A DNA stretch of 64,000 nt from an uncultured Bacillota bacterium (GTDB taxonomy: Bacteria > Bacillota > Clostridia > Oscillospirales > Oscillospiraceae), in NCBI GenBank assembly GCA_947073765.1, contig CAMTMZ010000008.1, forward strand, positions 1 through 64,000. The letters run 5' to 3'. Below are positions 37,534 to 46,877 of the stretch, piece by piece. Under the pieces are notes generated by a model. The model made no database searches, was not told where the DNA came from, and saw nothing but the letters and a program-made list of their open reading frames with translations. Position 1 is the stretch's first letter. Each line of letters opens with the position of its first letter. The translations under genes and the position numbers were made by a program.

Positions 37534-38158
37534 CCTGCGCCGCCACGAACAGATTGGGCGGGTTGGGAAAAAGGTTATCCCGTTCCAGCACAGCGAAGCC
37601 GCTCCGAACGATGTGCCGTTCCAGACCCCGCTGAGTAAAAAAGGCTGTATACGGCATAGCGCCGGTGCGGCTCTTTACCAGCTTGTTCAGACCGGCGCGG
37701 GACGGACGGGATCCTAGGCAGTCAGTAGCGGAGAGAAACACCCCGCCGGGCTTGAGCAGCTCCCGGATTCGGGCCAGTGCGGCGGGCAGATTGGGGAGAT
37801 ACAGCAGTACGTTGAAGGCGGCGACAGCGTCGAAGCTCCCCGGCTCCAGACAGGGGGCGAACAGATCGGTGTTGGTGATCTCTACGTTGCCGGCGGCCTG
37901 GGCTTTTTTCCGGGCAATGTCTGCCATTTTTGGGGAGATGTCGATGCCCCGGATGTGGGATACCATGGGGGCCAGGCGGAAGGTAATAAGCCCTGTGCCG
38001 CAGGCGAACTCCAGAATCTGGTCCGACGGCTTCAGGTATTTGGCGCAGTGCTGCGCTGTTTTGTCATAGGTCTCGGCGTAGATCCGGCCGGAGGTCTGGT
38101 CATAGGTCTGGGCGCGCATATCCCAAAATTCCATGGGCTGATTGAGCATAGTCAGCAT
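37523..38158 (-). CDS. Class I SAM-dependent methyltransferase
   Basis: ILEFACGTGLITFRLA motif I; NVLLYLPNLPAALARIRELLKPGGVF. Confidence 0.88.
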   Translation of the reverse strand: MLTMLNQPMEFWDMRAQTYDQTSGRIYAETYDKTAQHCAKYLKPSDQILEFACGTGLITFRLAPMVSHIRGIDISPKMADIARKKAQAAGNVEITNTDLFAPCLEPGSFDAVAAFNVLLYLPNLPAALARIRELLKPGGVFLSATDCLGSRPSRAGLNKLVKSRTGAMPYTAFFTQRGLERHIVRSGFAVLERDNLFPNPPNLFVAAQVKL

Positions 38159-38311
38159 CTCCTTTCCCTTTCTTGCCAGTATAGCGCGGACCCTCCCGGT
38201 TTGCCACTGCTTGGCAAAATTTTCTCAAAAACTTTACTTTTGTGTGCCGGCTGTGGTATGATAGTTCAGCTGTTAAGGAAAATTTTCTTTCAAAGAAAGG
38301 AACCAAACGAT

Positions 38312-39595
38312 ATGTCACAAGTGACACACCGGGAGCTGTTTCCCGGGGTATGGCTGCGCACGGTGCATACCAATAAATTTAAGAGCTCTTATCTGTCCTT
38401 GACCCTGCTGACCCCACTGAGCCGGGAGACCGCCGGAGCTAACGCCCTGATCCCTGAGGTCCTGCGCCAGGGTACGTCGGTCCATCCGGACATGGAGGCG
38501 CTGTCAGCTGCCCTGGATGAGCTGTACGGCGGGGCTATTGAGCCGATGGTCCGCAAGCGGGGAGAGACCCAGTGCGTGGGGTTTGCGGCCAGTTTTCTGG
38601 ACGACGCTTATGCCTTGAAGGGGGAGAATATCCTGGAGCCCGCCGCTGGCCTGCTGTGTGAGCTGCTTCTCAAGCCCTATACGGAAAAGGGCGTTTTCAG
38701 TTCGGAGTACACGGCCAGAGAGAAAGCCAATCTCATTGACCGTATTCGGGCTCAGATCAACGACAAACGCATCTACGCCACCCGGCGGCTTGCCCAGGAG
38801 ATGTGTAAATATGAGGCCTTTGGCGCGGATAAGCTGGGGGATGAGGAGAGCGTGGCTGCCGTTACCCCGGAGAGTCTGTGGGAGCGGTATCAGGAGCTGC
38901 TGCGCACCGCGCGGGTGGAGGTGTATTATTCCGGATCCGCTGAGCCTGACCAGGTGGCGGAGGTGTTGGCTCGGGCGCTGGACAGGCTGCCGGTGAATGA
39001 AGACCGAATTGATCCCGGCTGTGACGTTCGGATGACTGCCGGTCCCGAGCCCATTGTGACCGAGGAGGTTATGGATGTAAGTCAGGGCAAGCTGGCGTTG
39101 GGCTTTCGCACAGGAGGGCTTACCTGCTGGGAAGAGGAATATCCCGCTTTGTATATGTGTGTGGCTGTCTTTGGCGGGACCACCCTGTCCAAACTGTTTA
39201 TGAACGTGCGGGAGAAGCTGTCGCTGTGCTACTATGCCAGCGCTACCCTGGAGAAGATGAAAGGGCTGGTGCTGGTGTCCTCCGGCATCGAGTTTGACAA
39301 ATATCAGACCGCCAGAGATGAGATTCTGGATCAACTGGAGGCGGTCAAGCGGGGGGAGATAGAGGACTGGGAGCTGGAGGGTTCCCGCCGGATCCTTATC
39401 GGGGCGTGCATGGCCATTTTGGACGACCAGGGCCGCCAGGAGGAGTTCTGGCTGGGACAGACCGCCGCCGGGCTGGAGGAGGAGCCAAAGGAGTTGGCCG
39501 CCCGCCTGGAGAGAGTTACCCGGAAGCAGGTGGCCGCCGTTGCCCAAAGGCTGGAGCTGGATGCCATCTATTTCCTGAAAGGAAAGGGGGCCTGA
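38312..39595 (+). CDS. M16 family peptidase-like protein, YfmF type (no HxxEH)
   Basis: M16 fold-like sequence, inactive-type partner adjacent to HxxEH-containing M16 protein. Confidence 0.85.
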   Translation: MSQVTHRELFPGVWLRTVHTNKFKSSYLSLTLLTPLSRETAGANALIPEVLRQGTSVHPDMEALSAALDELYGGAIEPMVRKRGETQCVGFAASFLDDAYALKGENILEPAAGLLCELLLKPYTEKGVFSSEYTAREKANLIDRIRAQINDKRIYATRRLAQEMCKYEAFGADKLGDEESVAAVTPESLWERYQELLRTARVEVYYSGSAEPDQVAEVLARALDRLPVNEDRIDPGCDVRMTAGPEPIVTEEVMDVSQGKLALGFRTGGLTCWEEEYPALYMCVAVFGGTTLSKLFMNVREKLSLCYYASATLEKMKGLVLVSSGIEFDKYQTARDEILDQLEAVKRGEIEDWELEGSRRILIGACMAILDDQGRQEEFWLGQTAAGLEEEPKELAARLERVTRKQVAAVAQRLELDAIYFLKGKGA

Positions 39596-39598
39596 GCC

Positions 39599-40885
39599 GT
39601 GGAGCGTCGGGAATTTGCTATGGTTGGGGAGACCATGTACCATGAGAAGATGGAAAACGGATTGAACGTGTTTGTGTTCCCCAAACCTGATTTTCAAAAG
39701 GGATACGCCTTTTTTGCCACGAATTATGGCGGTATGGACATGCGTTTCTGCCTGGATGGAGAATGGCACAACACCCCTGCCGGGGTGGCCCACTACCTGG
39801 AGCATAAAATGTTTGACACCCAGGAGGGTAACGCCCTCCAGGATCTGGCCGCCAATGGGGCCAGCCCCAATGCGTTTACCAGCAACACTATCACCGGCTA
39901 CTATTTTGACTCCGCTGAGAAATTTGAGGACAACCTGCGCATTCTTCTCTCCTTTGTTTCTGTACCCTGGTTTACCAAAGAGAGCGTGGACAAGGAGCGA
40001 GGCATTATCGGGCAGGAGATTGGCATGATTGAGGACAACCCTGATTGGAAATGCTTTATGAATCTGATGGCCGCCCTCTATAAACACCATCCCATTCGGG
40101 TGAGTGTGGCGGGCAGCGTGGAGTCCATTGCCCAGATCACCCCCGAGACGCTGTACGCCTGTCACAAGGCCTTCTACGATCCGGCCAATATGACGCTGTG
40201 CGTGGCCGGTCCGGTGGATCCGGAGCGCATTTGTGAAGTGGCGCGGGAGATTCTCCCCAGACAGGCGGGGCCCATTGCCGCCAAGGACTATGGGGAGAAG
40301 GAGGAGCCCCGGGCCGCCCAGTCCCTCATTGAGGAGCGGATGGAGGTGTCCGCCCCCATCTTCCATCTGGGCTGGAAAGGAGAGGCGCCTGTAGGTGGGG
40401 AGGCTCGCCTGCGTCAGGAGCTGGTAGGAGAGCTGGCTCTGGAGGTGTTGCTGGGCAACTCCAGCCCCCTGTACGCCAAGATGTACCGGGAGGGGTTGAT
40501 TAATCAGGGGTTCGGCTATGGCTATGAGGGCGATGCCGGTTACGCCTTTTTTGCGGCGAGCGGGGAGTCCCAAGACCCGGAGGCTGTCAGGGAGGCGGTG
40601 GCCGGCGAGGCGGCCCGAATTGGCCGGGAAGGGGTGGACAAGTCACTTTGGGAGCGGGTAAAGAAGGGGGCCTACGGCAATCGGGTCCGGGGGCTGAACT
40701 CCTTTGAGCACCTGTGCGTGGGTCAGGCCCAGGCATTTTTCTCGGGGTATGATTTTCTGGACTTTGCCGGGCTGTACGACTCCATTACCAAAAAAGAGGC
40801 GGAGGAGCTTATCGCCAGTTGGGTGACGCCGGAGCGGGCCGCCTTGTCAGTAGTCCGGGCCAAGGAGGAGGGGCGCCGTGATTAA
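39599..40885 (+). CDS. M16 family zinc peptidase, YfmH type
   Basis: Inverted zinc motif HYLEH (VAHYLEHKMFD); GTG start. Confidence 0.9.
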   Translation: MERREFAMVGETMYHEKMENGLNVFVFPKPDFQKGYAFFATNYGGMDMRFCLDGEWHNTPAGVAHYLEHKMFDTQEGNALQDLAANGASPNAFTSNTITGYYFDSAEKFEDNLRILLSFVSVPWFTKESVDKERGIIGQEIGMIEDNPDWKCFMNLMAALYKHHPIRVSVAGSVESIAQITPETLYACHKAFYDPANMTLCVAGPVDPERICEVAREILPRQAGPIAAKDYGEKEEPRAAQSLIEERMEVSAPIFHLGWKGEAPVGGEARLRQELVGELALEVLLGNSSPLYAKMYREGLINQGFGYGYEGDAGYAFFAASGESQDPEAVREAVAGEAARIGREGVDKSLWERVKKGAYGNRVRGLNSFEHLCVGQAQAFFSGYDFLDFAGLYDSITKKEAEELIASWVTPERAALSVVRAKEEGRRD

Positions 40886-41822
40886 CACCGTGTCCTTCCC
40901 CGGTCTGGGGCTGGAGTTTACTCTGAACCGGGTAGCCTTTACTGTCCCAATTCTGGACCGGCCTATTTTCTGGTATGCTGTTATCATTACCAGCGGGCTT
41001 GTATTAGCGGTGTATTTGTGCATCCGCTGGGGCAGGCGGTTCGGTATTGGCGAGGATAACATCATCGACATGATGCTCTTCGCCGTTCCGGCTGCCCTGG
41101 TGGCCGTCCGAGTTTATTATGTGGCATTCAATCTGGACCTTTACCGCCGCCCTGATGGCTCCCTGGATTGGGCGGCTGTGTTCCGCTACAGCGACGGCGG
41201 TCTGGCCATCTATGGGGCCATTATCTCCTCGGCGATTGTGCTGCTGATTTTCTGCCGGGTCAAAAAGCTCAGCTTTCTTGCCTACGCCGATTTGGGGGTC
41301 CACGGCCTTTTTATTGGACAGCTTATCGGTCGTTGGGGCAATTTCGTGAATGTGGAGGCCTACGGCTCCACTACCGCTCTGCCCTGGCGAATGTGTGGCC
41401 CGTCTATCGCGGTGGAGATGCTGCGGGATGGCTTTGTGGATCAGGCAGGCTATGAGGCCATCCTCAGCGGAACGCTGGGGGTACATCCTACCTTTTTCTA
41501 TGAGTCCGCCTGGAATTTTGTGGGTTTGATAATCGTCTACTGTATGGGAAAAAGGAGGAAGTTCGACGGGCAGTGCTTTCTGTTCTATTTTTTCTGGTAT
41601 GGCATGGGCCGGGCCTGGATCGAAGGTCTGCGCACTGACAGCCTGTATCTATTTGGCTGGGAGCTGTTTGGTGTGCCCATCCGGGTGTCCCAGCTCTTTG
41701 CCCTGGTTACCGGTGTCATTGCCGGGGTGACGCTGGTCTGGGCGCTGTGGAAGTACCGGAGCGGCGGGAAGGAGCTGTTCGTGGAACGTCTGGCCGCCCG
41801 GGAGGAAGAGAAGGAGGAGTGA
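40878..41822 (+). CDS. lgt: Prolipoprotein diacylglyceryl transferase
   Basis: GLFIGQLIGRWGNFVNVEAYG and HPTFFYESAWN. Confidence 0.95.
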   Translation: MINTVSFPGLGLEFTLNRVAFTVPILDRPIFWYAVIITSGLVLAVYLCIRWGRRFGIGEDNIIDMMLFAVPAALVAVRVYYVAFNLDLYRRPDGSLDWAAVFRYSDGGLAIYGAIISSAIVLLIFCRVKKLSFLAYADLGVHGLFIGQLIGRWGNFVNVEAYGSTTALPWRMCGPSIAVEMLRDGFVDQAGYEAILSGTLGVHPTFFYESAWNFVGLIIVYCMGKRRKFDGQCFLFYFFWYGMGRAWIEGLRTDSLYLFGWELFGVPIRVSQLFALVTGVIAGVTLVWALWKYRSGGKELFVERLAAREEEKEE

Positions 41823-41825
41823 GCC

Positions 41826-42668
41826 ATGGCGGCTGTTGTAATGGACGGAAAAGCACTTGCGGCCAAAATTAAGGATCAGGTGCGTCTCCAGGTGGAGCGG
41901 ATGGAGCGCAAACCGGGAATGGCCACGGTGCTGGTGGGGGAGGACCCCGCCGCTCAGGTCTATGAGGCGGGCAAGCGGCGGGACTGCCAGCAGTGCGGCA
42001 TTTATTATGAGACCTACCGCCTGCCGGAGGATGTGCCCCAGGCGGAGCTGCTGGATGTGATTCGATTTTTGAACGAACGGGAAGGGATTGACGGAGTTCT
42101 CATTCAGTTTCCTCTGCCTGAGCATCTGGATGACCGGGCCGTTCAGCTGGCCATCCGGCCAGATAAGGATGTGGACTGTGTCCACCCCTCCAACGTGGGA
42201 GATTTGACTCTGGGGGTGGACTCTCTCTGGCCCTGCACCCCGGCGGGGGTAATGCGGTTGCTGGCCGAGTACGGAATTGACCCCGCCGGTAAGAACTGCA
42301 CTATGGTGGGGAGGTCCAACATTGTGGGCAAGCCTCAGGCAATGCTGCTGCTGCGCCGGGACTGCACAGTTACGGTCTGTCACACCAAGACTCCGGATCT
42401 GGCCGCCGAGTGCCGCCGGGCGGATATCCTGATCTCCGCTGCCGGCTGCCCTGGACTCATTACCGCCGACATGGTAAAGCCGGGGGCGGTGGTGATTGAC
42501 GTGGCTGTCAACCGGTGTGAGGACGGCAGGCTTTGCGGTGACGCAGACTACGGTCCCATCGCTGAGATAGCCTCGTACATTACCCCAGTACCCGGCGGTG
42601 TGGGGCCTGTGACCCGGGCGATGCTTATGGAAAACACGCTCACAGCTGCTCTGAGCCACGGAAAGTGA
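41826..42668 (+). CDS. folD: Bifunctional methylenetetrahydrofolate dehydrogenase/cyclohydrolase FolD
   Basis: VLIQFPLPEHLD, DKDVDCVHPSNVG, VGRSNIVGKPQAMLLL, TPVPGGVGPVTRAML. Confidence 0.97.
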   Translation: MAAVVMDGKALAAKIKDQVRLQVERMERKPGMATVLVGEDPAAQVYEAGKRRDCQQCGIYYETYRLPEDVPQAELLDVIRFLNEREGIDGVLIQFPLPEHLDDRAVQLAIRPDKDVDCVHPSNVGDLTLGVDSLWPCTPAGVMRLLAEYGIDPAGKNCTMVGRSNIVGKPQAMLLLRRDCTVTVCHTKTPDLAAECRRADILISAAGCPGLITADMVKPGAVVIDVAVNRCEDGRLCGDADYGPIAEIASYITPVPGGVGPVTRAMLMENTLTAALSHGK

Positions 42669-42675
42669 CAGAAAA

Positions 42676-42714
42676 CACGGGACAGGCAATTATGCCTGTC
42701 CCGTGCAGTTTTTT
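42676..42714. terminator. Terminator between convergent folD and ribU-like genes
   Basis: CACGGGACAGGCA-atta-TGCCTGTCCCGTG then TTTTTT. Confidence 0.85.
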
Positions 42715-43339
42715 ATTTCCCTGTTCCGTGAAGGATAGGGGAGAGGGGCTTGTAGATCAGGAAACACAGCGCGGAGGTCAGCAGTCCCTTGAGCAGCGTG
42801 AAGGGCGCGTTAAAGATGATAAGACATTCCAGCAGGCCATTGACTCCGGGACGGATCGCCTGATACATGGCGATGATTTTATCAATGGCCATAAATTTGG
42901 TATAAACAGGGTAGGAGATAAAATAGTTGCAGGGGATTGAGAGAAGGGCCATTACAACCGCGCCAATGAGAGCGCCGATGAGAGCGGACTTGCGGGACTT
43001 TTTGCGGTGATAAATCAGCCCGGCGGTAAAAGAGAAGGAAGCGCCCAGAATAAAGTTGCACAACTCCCCGGCGTAGGCGGTGGAAGTGCCTTTAATTACC
43101 AGCTTGAGCAGATTTTTCAAAAAGGTGACGGCTACACCGTACCAGGGGCCCAGGGAGAAAGCGGCCAGAAGCTCAGGCAGGTCGGCAATGTCCATCTTCA
43201 CAAAGGTTGGGATTAGGAAGGGGATGGGAAAGTCGAAGATGTTGAGGACACAGGCTACCGCGGAGAGCATAGCGGTAACGGTGATCGCGCGGATGGAGAT
43301 AGCGCTTTTGGTTCTGGTGACAGTGGTAGGGTTGGACAT
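42713..43339 (-). CDS. ECF transporter S component, riboflavin-type (RibU-like)
   Basis: DIADLPELLAAFSLGPWYGVAVTFLKNLLK; preceded by FMN riboswitch. Confidence 0.88.
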   Translation of the reverse strand: MSNPTTVTRTKSAISIRAITVTAMLSAVACVLNIFDFPIPFLIPTFVKMDIADLPELLAAFSLGPWYGVAVTFLKNLLKLVIKGTSTAYAGELCNFILGASFSFTAGLIYHRKKSRKSALIGALIGAVVMALLSIPCNYFISYPVYTKFMAIDKIIAMYQAIRPGVNGLLECLIIFNAPFTLLKGLLTSALCFLIYKPLSPILHGTGK

Positions 43340-43452
43340 AAAAAACACTCCTTTTTGATATTGACCGCCGGAAGATCGTTGTCTTCCAGGTGTCAAAACA
43401 AACAAGGAGGTGCGCTTTTACGCACGCCGAGGCAGTGCGTGTTGTTTTACAC

Positions 43453-43573
43453 ACATCTTCTTCCATCCGGACTGTAACCGTTGGTCCCGGAGTTTCACCG
43501 GGTCAGCGGACACGTTTCCGTGTCCGGTCGCGGACTTTACCGCCAGTGGGGAGTTTCACCCCGCCCTGAAGAC
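43453..43573 (-). promoter_or_regulatory. FMN riboswitch (RFN element)
   Basis: Minus strand: CTTCAGGGCGGGGTGAAACTCCCCACTGGCGGTAAAGTCCGCGACC...CCGGTGAAACTCCGGGACCAACGGTTACAGTCCGGATGGAAGAAGA, matching the RFN consensus. Confidence 0.95.
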
Positions 43574-43753
43574 ATCGTATCCAGTTGTCTGTAGACATTA
43601 TACGGCAGCGCGGCGAAAAATGCAAGTCCTAATTTTCGGGGATGGGCTGCTGGGCAAATTGTGGACAATTTGAAAAACTTTGTCTTTCCCCCTATGCAAA
43701 CGGTAAAAAATATATTAAAATAGGGTTCAGAAAAAAGACAGGAGTGGTGTCCA

Positions 43754-44467
43754 ATGGAACAGCCCAAATTTAAGCGGGTATTACTGAAAATCAGCGGAGA
43801 GGCCCTGGCGGGGAAGGATTCCCGGGGCCTGGACTTTAAGGTGATCGGCCAGGTGTGCGACGCAATCAAGCGCTGTGCGAAGATGGGCGTGGAGATGGGC
43901 GTCGTGGTGGGCGGCGGCAACTTCTGGCGGGGTCTCAAGGATGGCGGAGATGCTATGGAGCGAGTCCGTGCCGACCACATGGGGATGCTGGCCACCGCCA
44001 TCAATGCCCTGGCTGTGGCCGATGTGCTGGAGCAGAAAGGGGTGCCGGTTCGGGTGCAGACCGCGATCGACATGCAGGCGGTGGCCGAGCCCTATATCCG
44101 CTCCAAGGCCATCCGCCACCTGGAGAAATGCCGGGTGGTCATCTTTGGATGCGGTACCGGAAATCCTTATTTTTCCACCGACACCGCCGCCGTCCTCCGG
44201 GCCGCGGAGATCAATGCGGACGTCATTCTCTTGGCCAAGAACATCGACGGAGTCTACTCCGCCGACCCCAGAAAGGACCCCACCGCCACAAAATACAGCC
44301 GTATTTCTTACAGCGAGGTTCTGGCCCAGCGCCTGGCGGTGATGGACACCACTGCCACCTCCCTGTCTATGGATAATAAAATTCCCGTTCTCCTCTTTGC
44401 CCTTAAGGATCCGGAAAATATCATCCGGGCCGTTATGGGAGAGGAAGTCGGGACCATCGTAGAATAA
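43754..44467 (+). CDS. pyrH: UMP kinase
   Basis: [37 protein letters not shown]. Confidence 0.97.
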   Translation: MEQPKFKRVLLKISGEALAGKDSRGLDFKVIGQVCDAIKRCAKMGVEMGVVVGGGNFWRGLKDGGDAMERVRADHMGMLATAINALAVADVLEQKGVPVRVQTAIDMQAVAEPYIRSKAIRHLEKCRVVIFGCGTGNPYFSTDTAAVLRAAEINADVILLAKNIDGVYSADPRKDPTATKYSRISYSEVLAQRLAVMDTTATSLSMDNKIPVLLFALKDPENIIRAVMGEEVGTIVE

Positions 44468-44483
44468 AACGAGAAAGGAAGTA

Positions 44484-45044
44484 ATGACCATGAGCCCTGA
44501 GATCGTAAGTTATGACGAAAAGATGCAGAAGACTATCGAGGTGGTCAAGGCCAATTTTGCCGCCGTCCGGGCGGGCCGGGCCAATGCCGGCGTGCTGGAC
44601 CGGATCACGGTGGACTACTATGGAGCGCCAACGCCCCTGAACCAGGTGGCCAACATCGGTTCTCCCGACCCCCGTACCCTGTCCATCCAGCCCTACGACA
44701 TGTCTCTGCTCAAGGCCATTGAGAAAGCCATCCAGACCTCTGACCTGGGCATCAACCCCCAGAACGACGGCCGGGTGATCCGCCTGGCTTTTCCGCAGCT
44801 CACCGAGGAGCGCCGCAAGGAGCTGACCAAGCAGGTGCGCAAGTACGGCGAGGAGGGCAAGGTGGCCCTGCGCAACATCCGCCGGGACGCCATGGACGAT
44901 ATCAAGAAGAAGACCAAGAAATCTGAGCTCACTGAGGACGACCAGAAGAAGCTGGAGAAGGAGCTCCAGGACATGACCGACAAGCGATGCAAGGATATTG
45001 ACGACCTGACCACCAAAAAGGAAAAGGAGCTTATGGCAGTATAA
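44484..45044 (+). CDS. frr: Ribosome recycling factor
   Basis: AGRANAGVLDRITVDYYGAPTPLNQVANI, VRNIRRDAMDDIKK-type C-terminus. Confidence 0.97.
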   Translation: MTMSPEIVSYDEKMQKTIEVVKANFAAVRAGRANAGVLDRITVDYYGAPTPLNQVANIGSPDPRTLSIQPYDMSLLKAIEKAIQTSDLGINPQNDGRVIRLAFPQLTEERRKELTKQVRKYGEEGKVALRNIRRDAMDDIKKKTKKSELTEDDQKKLEKELQDMTDKRCKDIDDLTTKKEKELMAV

Positions 45045-45055
45045 ACATAGAGGTA

Positions 45056-45084
45056 CGGGCCGGCGCCTGCGCCGGCCCGTTTCC
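45056..45084 (+). terminator. Hairpin between frr and uppS
   Basis: ACGGGCCGGCG-cctg-CGCCGGCCCGT then TTT. Confidence 0.65.
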
Positions 45085-45117
45085 CCGCAAATGAACACTT
45101 AAAAGGAGCAGCCGCCT

Positions 45118-45867
45118 ATGGTTCTCTTTCAGAAAAAGATCGATCCGGCGCGAACTGGGGTGGACTTTGACCGCCTTCCCGGGCATATCGCCATCATTAT
45201 GGACGGCAACGGCCGGTGGGCCAAAAAGCGCGGTCTGCCCAGAACGGCGGGCCACGCCGCAGGGGCGGAGAACTTCCGCACCATCGCCACCTACTGCAAG
45301 GATATCGGGCTGGACTACCTCACGGTGTACGCCTTCTCCTCCGAGAATTGGAGACGGCCGAAGGAGGAGGTGGGGGCCATCATGGGTCTTTTGAAAAAGT
45401 ACCTGCTGGAGGCTGTCAGCAGGATGGAGAGGGACCGGGTGAAAATGGAGTTTTTTGGTGATTTGTCCCCCCTGGCTCCGGAACTGAGGGAGTTATGCCA
45501 GCGCACCAGGGAGATATCCCGGCACTACGAGGGCTGTCAGGTAAATATCTGCCTCAACTATGGAGGACGGGACGAGATTGTACGCGCCGCCCGGGCCTAC
45601 GCCCAGGACTGTATCGACGGAAAGGCCGACCCCAATCACCTGACGACGGAGGGGTTTGGGGGCTACCTGTACTCCCGGGGCGTGCCCGACCCGGATCTGG
45701 TCATCCGCACCAGCGGAGAGCTGCGGCTGTCCAATTTTTTACTGTGGCAGCTGGCCTATGCGGAATTTTATATCACCGATATGCTGTGGCCTGATTTCTC
45801 CAAAGAGGAGCTGCTGCGGGCCATAGCAGCCTATCAGAGCCGGGACCGCCGGTTTGGAGGTGTATAA
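45118..45867 (+). CDS. uppS: Isoprenyl transferase (undecaprenyl diphosphate synthase)
   Basis: IAIIMDGNGRWAKKRGLPR, LVIRTSGELRLSNFLLWQLAYAEFY. Confidence 0.97.
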   Translation: MVLFQKKIDPARTGVDFDRLPGHIAIIMDGNGRWAKKRGLPRTAGHAAGAENFRTIATYCKDIGLDYLTVYAFSSENWRRPKEEVGAIMGLLKKYLLEAVSRMERDRVKMEFFGDLSPLAPELRELCQRTREISRHYEGCQVNICLNYGGRDEIVRAARAYAQDCIDGKADPNHLTTEGFGGYLYSRGVPDPDLVIRTSGELRLSNFLLWQLAYAEFYITDMLWPDFSKEELLRAIAAYQSRDRRFGGV

Positions 45868-45868
45868 G

Positions 45869-46687
45869 TTGGCAACACGGATCATTGTGGGACTGGCCCT
45901 TGGCCCGGCGTTTCTGGCGGCGCTGTTTCTTCTGCCGCCCATAGGACTGGCGGTGGTGGCGGCCTTTATCGCAGGGACAGCTTCCTTTGAGCTGCTGCGG
46001 GTGGCCAAGGTGGCCCACCACAACGGCATGTATATTGTCACTGCCGCCGCAGCTGTGCTGATTCCTCTGGGACACGGGGTGGGCTTTGGCAGCTGGACCG
46101 CCCGGGCGGCGGCGCTGCTGCTGATGGCAGCCCTGTTTCTGCCTGCCCTTCAACTATACGGCACTAGGGGAGAGATCAGATTTGAGCACATCATGGTGTG
46201 CCTCTTCGGCGGAGTGGGCATCCCTCTGTTTTTATCCGCCCTGGTGCAGCTGAAGAGTTATGAAAATGGAAAGTTCTATGTGCTGCTCCCGGTGATATGT
46301 GCCTTTACTACCGACATCGGGGCCTACTTTTTCGGTGTTTTTCTGGGGCGGCACCGGGGAATTACCCAGGTGAGCCCCAATAAATCCCTGGAGGGCTATG
46401 TGGGCGGCATTGTAACCGGCTGTTTGTGCATGATTCTGTACGGCTGGCTGGTAGGGCGGTTCGGAGGAATCGCGGTCAATCTGCCGGTGATGGCTCTCTA
46501 CGGCCTGGTGGGGGGAGCTGTTACAGAACTGGGGGACCTGGCGTTTTCCCTTATCAAGCGGCAGTATGCTGTAAAGGACTACGGACATCTTCTTCCCGGA
46601 CACGGCGGGATGCTGGACAGGTTCGACTCTACTATCTTTGCCGCCCCCACGCTCCTGCTGCTGGTGGAGATTCTGCCAGCTTTTTGA
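45869..46687 (+). CDS. cdsA: Phosphatidate cytidylyltransferase
   Basis: C-terminal SLIKRQYAVKDYGHLLPGHGGMLDRFDS signature; probable TTG start after GGAGG. Confidence 0.93.
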   Translation: MATRIIVGLALGPAFLAALFLLPPIGLAVVAAFIAGTASFELLRVAKVAHHNGMYIVTAAAAVLIPLGHGVGFGSWTARAAALLLMAALFLPALQLYGTRGEIRFEHIMVCLFGGVGIPLFLSALVQLKSYENGKFYVLLPVICAFTTDIGAYFFGVFLGRHRGITQVSPNKSLEGYVGGIVTGCLCMILYGWLVGRFGGIAVNLPVMALYGLVGGAVTELGDLAFSLIKRQYAVKDYGHLLPGHGGMLDRFDSTIFAAPTLLLLVEILPAF

Positions 46688-46705
46688 GGTGTTTTGGCCA
46701 ATTGA

Positions 46706-46864
46706 AGCTCCGAGGGCCGGCTGTGGAAACTGCGGAGGAAGTATGGCCTAAAACAGAAGGAGTGGGCGAAAATTGTCCAAACAGTTTCGGGTTTGATCTG
46801 CCAAGCTGACTGCTTCGGCATCAGTCTGGACTATCTGGCGGGGCACGAGGACGAAGGGAAATGA
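46706..46864 (+). pseudogene. Degenerate XRE/Cro-CI HTH remnant
   Basis: Frame reads SSEGRLWKLRRKYGLKQKEWAKIVQTVSGLICQADCFGISLDYLAGHEDEGK*: HTH helix 1 and the LADYFGISLDYLAG tail with the middle missing; no start codon. Confidence 0.55.
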
Positions 46865-46877
46865 AAGGAACACGGTT

